Shown here: piece after piece, positions 62,766 through 64,000 of the stretch | How positions within the stretch are numbered: the stretch's first letter is position 1 | Layout of the letters: each line of letters starts with the position of its first letter | Assembly (NCBI RefSeq): GCF_001949145.1 | Contig: NW_019091490.1 | Span: 96,983-160,982, forward strand | From: Acanthaster planci | Taxonomy: Eukaryota; Echinodermata; Asteroidea; Valvatida; Acanthasteridae | Length of the DNA: 64,000 nucleotides | Direction: 5' to 3' | Notes under the pieces: model-generated | What the model was told of the DNA's origin: nothing | Database searches by the model: none | What the model saw: the letters and a program-made list of their open reading frames with translations, nothing else | Position numbers and translations under genes: made by a program

Positions 62766-64000
62766 ACATCTAATTAGCCAAAGTCAGGCTGCTCCTTTTG
62801 CTTGATTTGAACAAGATCCTAGATTTACAGCGAGCCAAGCTTTCACTGGAACGTAAACTCTGGGCTGCGTATCAAGGACTGTTATTTGCAAAAAAAAATG
62901 TCAAGAGAAGGAAGAACCTCAGCACTTTTTATACACTGATATTCTCAAATAACTACAATGAAGTGCTAGTTATGGAAAAAATGAGAAAGGTAAAGTCTGG
63001 AAATGGTTCATTCCTAGTCCATCATATCTTGGATTATGTACAATTTGGGGGAACACACCCAAACTGCAAAAGTAAATGCTGCTAATTTTTCAGGACACAA
63101 TCTCCTATTGCTGATTATCGAGAAGTCAAGCACACTGCTGTTTCTCATCTCGATCTCTGCAGGAACAGTTAACATTTGTACTCTGACAGCTGGACCTTTC
63201 CATACATAGTTCATCATTTTTTGGCACACACGGTAAATATAAAGAATCTGACAAGCAGAACTAACATCCTTGTGGCTGATACAGTTGGTGGGTTCTGAGG
63301 ATAAGCCTGCAATGGATGGACTGGTCTTGCGTATCTGATATCCACAGTACTGATGCTACTTTGAAAAATCACGTCGTGTGGAGTTACCTATGCACAAACA
63401 AAGCCATCAAAAACTTTGCGGATTGCGTGTGGATAAAAGAACGAGGACTGTTCCTGAGCCTGGAAAGAACAGTAGATGGTGACCTGTTCTGAGAACGCTC
63501 AGAAGGACCCCGACACCGGGAAAACATCACATGCGCACTGGTTTGTGCATGTATCTCACTGAGTGCACCAGACTAATTTTCATGGGAATGCGCACAAAGC
63601 CACAATGCCCTTGGCATGTGCACACCACACAGGGCACCCTTTTCTCTTGGTGCGGCGCACATGCTGACCTATCCCAGAAAGCCCATTTCAAACAAGATAT
63701 ATGGTAAAAGCATGACTGCCGTATGCCTGTGGTTTTGCTGTTATTGCAGGAGCTACGTTAAATGTGATGCTCTCATTTTTTAAGGATTAGGCTTGGGTTA
63801 GACTTCTCATTAATTACTGCACCATCCACCTCGGGAGAGTTCATTTTGTTGGTGGTGATGCAACCATGACAAGTGCATTTCCTAGTCATTCCTGAACCAG
63901 TGAAATTCAATTCTGACCAAAGGAGCCTCCACTGCTAAGAAATGAGCGCCCTCTCTTGGTCCAGCTCGAGGCCAATCCACAAGCAAACAGACCACAAGTA
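62766..64000. other. Right end of window, no gene recognised
   Basis: The longest frames (95 and 71 codons) overlap on opposite strands near 63014-63085 and show no family resemblance. AGCGCCCTCTCTTGG near 63947 is a weaker CTCF-like match on the minus strand. Confidence 0.4.

Noticed and set aside
1-64000. CRISPR arrays, operons, phage or insertion sequences
   Set aside because: The window is eukaryotic; the satellite units are far too long and are contiguous without spacers.

Overview
This is a eukaryotic, animal-type window: AT-rich intergenic DNA, short coding exons with consensus GT-AG junctions, tRNA-derived SINEs, hairpin transposons, a satellite array and an 883-base assembly gap. 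The gene content (FAF1, calcyphosin-like EF-hand genes, a receptor tyrosine phosphatase with two catalytic domains, an INK4-like ankyrin gene) and the repeats fit a marine invertebrate. A non-vertebrate deuterostome (cephalochordate, hemichordate or echinoderm) is my best guess, but the sequence alone does not fix the phylum.

Layout. (1) 1-7940 is a tandem satellite of about 457 bp, itself built of two diverged monomers of about 230 bp. (2) 7998-13005 (+) is a decayed receptor-type protein tyrosine phosphatase with parts of both catalytic domains, one in-frame stop and several frameshifts, starting right where the satellite ends. (3) 17051-19411 (-) is a four-exon gene for a 219-residue protein with five ankyrin repeats of INK4 (CDKN2) type followed by a SOCS box. 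(4) 26224-41202 (+) is a complete 16-exon FAF1 gene encoding 650 residues, the length of human FAF1. (5) 44871-58414 (-) holds four tandem calcyphosin-like genes, all with four coding exons and identical intron phases. (6) 58415-64000 shows no recognisable gene but has a 182-bp hairpin element, a hAT-like TIR element and a CTCF-like motif.

How it fits together. The INK4-like gene and FAF1 are divergent neighbours, the arrangement of CDKN2C and FAF1 in human. An intron sits at the same codon boundary as in vertebrate INK4 genes. Together these argue for INK4 orthology, while the SOCS box would link the ankyrin domain to elongin B/C and a cullin-5 ubiquitin ligase; vertebrate INK4 proteins lack it. 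FAF1 is itself a ubiquitin/p97 adaptor. The calcyphosin array is a lineage-specific tandem expansion lying tail-to-tail with FAF1. All exon models were read by eye from splice signals and protein similarity remembered from the families; no alignment or database search was run.
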